DNA of 28,917 nucleotides from Euprymna scolopes (taxonomy: Eukaryota > Mollusca > Cephalopoda > Sepiida > Sepiolidae), in contig CM044506.1 in the NCBI GenBank assembly GCA_024364805.1, positions 73,346,461 through 73,375,377 on the forward strand, given 5' to 3'. The notes under the pieces are model-generated. The model made no database searches. It was not told the origin of the DNA and saw only the letters and a program-made list of their open reading frames with translations. The position numbers and the translations under genes were made by a program. Numbering within the stretch: the first letter of the stretch is position 1; each line of letters begins with the position of its first letter. This document shows, one piece after another, positions 21,796-28,917 of this stretch.

Positions 21796-22885
21796 TCGAC
21801 TACATATTAGAGAATATTATTATAAAATTAACATTTATGCTGATAACACTGCCCTTTCTATTATTTTCCTCGTAATAACTGTATATATCAAACATATTAA
21901 GCTGATCATGAAGTTTAACAGGGCTAATTTATGATTTGGGGTAAAGAAATAGCTTGTGTTGTTTAATAAAGCTATTATTTTTTAAATAGTAGGTGTGCCA
22001 GTTTTATTCCTGATATTTCTATGGCTATCTCTGCTCTCAATGAGCAATACCCTCTAAAATTCACAGTCTTTCTTTCTCATTATATCTGCCTTGTGTTTTA
22101 TATATTAATTCCACTCTTCGTGCTGTTTTTCATAAAATCATATTTTCTATTGCTTGCTTATACCCAAGGGTAGTATCTATTTCTTCAAGTGTACTACCAC
22201 GGCTGGTAAATCTATGCCTCTCTGAAGAAAATGTCTGCAATTAGATTCCATCCTTTCTTCTTGATGCCACTTTGTTCTCACATACGTGATGTTGTTAGAT
22301 GCACTTATTTCTACAAATACTATTATGACATATGTGTTTGAAAATTATCTGGGCCCTGTCGGTGGGGCATTAGAATACTCCGACTGCCCCCCTGCAGAGG
22401 GTAAAAGTCCCTCAATGGGGGTCCTGGATATGACCTTAAACTATAGCCAGTAGTAAGGCCACAGCTTGTGGGCTTTGGGGAGTGCGGATCCACCCTTTAA
22501 TTACCATTGCTCACAGGTCCACTCTGACCCGGATTGGTAGTAAATGTTAGGGTCCCAACTATGGGTTAAATAGAAACCGACGTGAAAAAAAATATACTCT
22601 ATTAAAAAAAAAACATCTTCAAAATCTTTGGATTCGGCATTAAATAACCCGAAAAGGGTTGATATGCCGTAAAACAAAAACAACCAATCAATCAGAATTA
22701 TCTGATATATTCCCGACTCTCGTTTTTTACAGTTCATTACTCTAGTAATATCCATCCATTCACTGTTTTTATATCTCATTGTGCAGCTTCCTATTTCAGT
22801 AGCATCTTATCAAGGACTGCAAAGTTGTGTAAATCTCTTCCTGGTCACTCAATGGTGAATTAGTTTTATACTGTGTATTCGCCCT
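21796..22885 (+). mobile_element. LINE3, copy 2, interrupted by a retroposon
   Basis: The left part reads INIYADNTAL (RT motif C with the second aspartate changed to asparagine) near 21825. Decayed sequence follows to IRDVVRCTYFYKYYYD (about 22285-22332). After the insert it resumes with NIHPFTVFISH and ILSRTAKLCKSLPG (about 22733-22850), where the usual LWNSLP block is altered. The order and spacing match the C-terminal half of a Jockey/CR1-like reverse transcriptase. Confidence 0.7.
22352..22695 (+). mobile_element. Short retroposon (SINE-like or truncated LINE tail) with a 9-bp target duplication
   Basis: A 344-bp segment, much richer in G and C than its surroundings, is flanked by AATTATCTG at 22343-22351 and 22696-22704. 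It ends in a CAAAA and CAAT-rich tail preceded by GATATGCCGTAAAAC, so it lies in plus orientation. It interrupts LINE3 copy 2, which continues on both sides. I see no convincing tRNA-type A and B boxes near its start, so it may be a 5'-truncated LINE end rather than a tRNA-derived SINE. Confidence 0.75.
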
Positions 22886-23620
22886 AAACAAGGCATCGTG
22901 CCACTCGTAATTGAGCCAGATTTGCCGGAATATAATTTATTATTTAGACAGCGTGCTATCTGTTCACATTACACTCGAAATCCTTCATGGCTGTACGGTT
23001 AGGAAAGCAGGAGTCTGCGAGGGAATTCCAAAGTCTACAAACACGATGGAAGAAGCTATTTTAGTAGAAGACACTTAGGGATCTCTATAGTGCAGGGACG
23101 GGATTTTATTTTTAGCTTGTCTGGTTTATGTCGTAAAATGTATTCATTAGTTTTCCATTTGAGTCTGTTATAGAGCGTAGTTTAATTAGCAAATATGCAC
23201 ATCAAGAACAACCTGGGATTTTCTATTATCTGAGAAGAATGTGATTGTGTTAAGTAAGCGTCCAGTAATACCATACAATTATATCTTAATCATGCCAAGG
23301 GCTTCCCCTGCCTTATCAAGTGCGTGGTATATATCTTCGAGGATTATAGGTTTAATATCTGCAGTTGAAAGGATTTTCCTAAATGCACACCCTCAATCAG
23401 AAAAAAAGAAGTGTATTACCTATAAAATGGCAGAGTAATGTTCATTGATTAAGGACCCAATGAAATTTGCGTAGAGAAAAAGGGGCTGATGTGGTGATAA
23501 TTTTGTGAGTCAGTTTTGCCTCCAGAACTTTTAAAAAACTGATACAACAGAAGCAATTTTCCAGCAATCTAACAGGCAAGATTTAGTAACGCATTTGTTG
23601 AGGAGTTGGAGAGCCAAGAC
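22886..23620. other. Extra segment in unit 2, unassigned
   Basis: About 735 bp present in unit 2 and absent from unit 1 at the matching point. It includes a purine-rich block at 23000-23100 and a 65-codon open frame at 23241-23438 (IPYNYILIMPRASPALSSA inside) without recognised similarity. It may be an unknown mobile element inserted after the duplication, or original sequence lost from unit 1. No clear target duplication was found at its edges. Confidence 0.5.
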
Positions 23621-24150
23621 TAATGTCGATAGGCATATTCTGTCTTTGTAGTAATCATCTTTTGTACTTGTTTTTCTTTACATCATGTGTTTCCTCCAAC
23701 GATTTCCTAAAAAAAAAACCTTGAGAGATATGCTAAATGCGAATATATAAATAACAATATTTGGGGAACAAATGGACTGCACAACTATTTGTTAGAACGA
23801 GCACTACGAATTCGACTATCTTGATGAAAAGAAAGGGTTATGGAATAGAAATCAAAGCAACGGTAAAACTCGAATGTGCATTGTTTTTAATGGGAATTAA
23901 ATGGTTAAGAGAAAACAAATATGAGGCGAATATAGTTAATAATGTCTGATGTAAATAGGCATGTTGAACCAGATAAAACCGAATGAAATAACTTAGTTTT
24001 CTTTTTCATATGATTAATATAATGGCAAGAAAAATGATACCATGGACATAGAATATAGATCAAAGAAAATATGGCTTTTCTATGAAAAACATTTGCTATT
24101 TTTCTGATGAGTTCATAGAGCTGGACTTTAAGTTAACACTTATATTTCAA

Positions 24151-27574
<3,424 letters not shown>

Positions 27575-27743
27575 CAACTACTTCATTTACTCACCCACAT
27601 TTAATATACGAAAGTATAGATTTATGCGTAAACTTTAAGTATTTACTTCAAAAGTGCTCATTACGTAGGTAGAACTAGTTAGTAATTTATAAAATATATA
27701 TGGCGATTAAGCTACACTTAATATTCTGCGTTGGCGAATCCTA
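27575..27743. other. Unassigned spacer
   Basis: AT-rich DNA ending in the TA at 27742-27743 that may be the target duplication of the next element. Confidence 0.5.
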
Positions 27744-28917
27744 CAGTGGATAACTTTTTTTATTAATAAACGTAATTAACTGAAATTTTGTACAGCTATA
27801 GAAAACACATTGATAAGTTAGTCCAAAAAATTTTATCCAAATATTCTTACTAGTTCAAAAGTTATAACAATTTTAGAAAAAATGAAATTTACTGTTTAAA
27901 GGTAATAAAAGTATGAATTTATTTGTTAATTTAATTCAAATTAGTAACAATAACAGATATATTACCATATAGAAATCAAATATACCCCACAAAGCGTGAC
28001 ATTTTAACGAAAAACGAATTATTTATCAACATAATTTCCCTTCCTTGCAATCACCTTAAAAAGTCTATTATCAACAGATGAGGTTAGATTTTTTTATTTG
28101 AGAAGGTGTTATGGTCCTAGACAAGGATTTTATTCAAGAATTTTATTCCAAAGGGCATCTTTTGATGTGAATTGCCGTCTTCCTTCATAAACCCCTCTTT
28201 TCAGAATTGACCAAAAGTTCTCTATTGGGTTCAGGTCAGGAGAACAAGGCGGTCAGGTCATGAGAGTTTTGTCTTTGATCCACAGAGACTCAAGGTAGGA
28301 TTTGGTAGCTTTTGCAGCGTGAGATGGAGCGTTATCGTGCATAAAAGTAAGGCGTCTACGACGAAGAAGTGGAAGGTCGTCCAGCCAAGGTGACAAATGC
28401 ACCTCCAGACACTGGATGTATGTTTGGCTGGTAAGTTTAACGCCGTCAGGCACTCTGAAGGGTCCTAAGAGTTCATCTCCAACGATTCCAGCCCAAAACA
28501 TAACTCCTCCCCCTCCTTGTTGACGCCTGATACGATATAGCATAGGATCTCCCTTAGGACTCCGAACTTTAGCCCATCCATCTGGACCATCCAGCGTGGC
28601 TCTAGATTCATCCGTGAATAAAACTTGTTGAAAGTCTGTTTTCATGTATTTTTGTGCCCAAGCTATGCGTTTTTTTCATGTTGGTTTGGTTCAAAGGAGG
28701 TTTTGAAATGGGTTTTACGTTTCTTGCAATTTCGTTTAAAATACTACATCTTGATTTTCTTGACATTGCAGCAACGCCAGCTTTTATAAAAATAGACCTG
28801 CTGGTGTCATTTGGGTCGTTATTGATTTCTTTGCTTATTTTTCGCATGTCACGAGGAGAAATGACATTTCTTTTGCTCTTATCCTTACGTGGTGAAATCT
28901 TTGGCTTCTCCACAAAG
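27744..28917 (-). mobile_element. Tc1/mariner-type transposon with DD37E spacing, cut by the window edge
   Basis: The probable left end is CAGTGGATAAC directly after a TA at 27742-27743, as expected for Tc1/mariner ends. The 275 bp up to the transposase stop would be the terminal repeat and untranslated region. The transposase fills the rest and its amino end lies beyond 28917. The other terminal repeat is not in the window, so the end call cannot be confirmed here. Confidence 0.8.
28019..28913 (-). pseudogene. Tc1/mariner transposase, DD37E type, partial
   Basis: From the right edge inward on the minus strand: a second helix-turn-helix part (SPRDMRKISKEINNDPNDTS and ILNEIARNVKP), then VLFTDESRATLDGPDGW (first D), GGGGVMFWAG, MHDNAPSHAA (second D) and PPCSPDLNPIENFWSILKR (E), ending in LFKVIARKGNYVDK and a stop at 28019-28021. 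Counting the disrupted codon, 37 residues lie between the second D and the E, unlike 34 in the element at 15946. Lesions seen: one extra A in the A-run at 28670-28676, a TGA at 28253-28255 where the family has tryptophan before PPCSPDLNP, and further stops between WNKILE and LTSSVDNR. It would cut and paste its element at TA sites; this copy is defective. Confidence 0.9.

Larger units (their letters stand above)
21796..24150 (+). repeat. Tandem duplication, unit 2
   Basis: It starts directly where unit 1 ends. Relative to unit 1 it contains two extra segments, 22343-22695 (a retroposon with its duplicated target) and about 22886-23620 (unassigned), and it lacks LINE copy D. After removing these, its core is about 1.27 kb, close to unit 1's. 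The right part, 23620-24150, matches 21255-21795 with anchors such as ATATGC-A-AT-CGAAT, AATCAAAGC-ACGGTAAAA and ATGGACATAGAA. Confidence 0.75.

Overview
The window is AT-rich, intron-like or intergenic DNA from an animal genome. It contains no host gene that I can recognise. Several decayed non-LTR retrotransposon lineages, Tc1/mariner transposons with long inverted ends, a hAT scrap, a Gypsy-type LTR fossil and long (TA)n and (ATT)n microsatellites together suggest a lophotrochozoan, most plausibly a cephalopod mollusc. The taxon is an inference from repeat style, not proven by any host exon.

Layout. 1-1.1 kb: the 5' end of an old Gypsy-type LTR element on the minus strand. 1.6-3.66 kb: the longest copy (A) of a Jockey/CR1-like LINE on the plus strand, cut off where a minus-strand LINE of the restriction-like-endonuclease (REL) class begins (3.66-5.65 kb). 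5.65-9.1 kb: microsatellites and unassigned DNA, including a 116-bp inverted repeat (7049-7164 against 8991-9106, about 97% identical) that encloses LINE copy B. 9.66-10.3 kb: a second REL-LINE tail behind an (AAT)n array. 10.8-11.9 kb: LINE copy C. 12.9-14.9 kb: an RTE-like scrap, a 300-bp foldback, a tandem repeat of about 320 bp and a hAT C-terminus. 15.9-17.6 kb: a complete, young-looking Tc1-like element in a (TA)n tract. 18.6-19.6 kb: a decayed satellite with a period of about 150-170 bp. 20.0-24.15 kb: a tandem duplication of about 1.3 kb carrying a third LINE family, with one younger insertion in the first unit and two in the second. 24.15-27.45 kb: nothing recognised. 27.74 kb to the end: a second Tc1/mariner-type element with DD37E spacing, cut by the window edge.

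Nothing here works as a pathway or operon. The content is a record of successive insertions: old LINE3, then its tandem duplication, then LINE copy D, a short retroposon with a 9-bp target duplication and a segment of about 735 bp. The two Tc1/mariner elements look youngest, since their coding regions carry only a few lesions. I found no evidence of a new multi-gene system; the structures most worth checking are the 116-bp inverted repeat and the tandem duplication.
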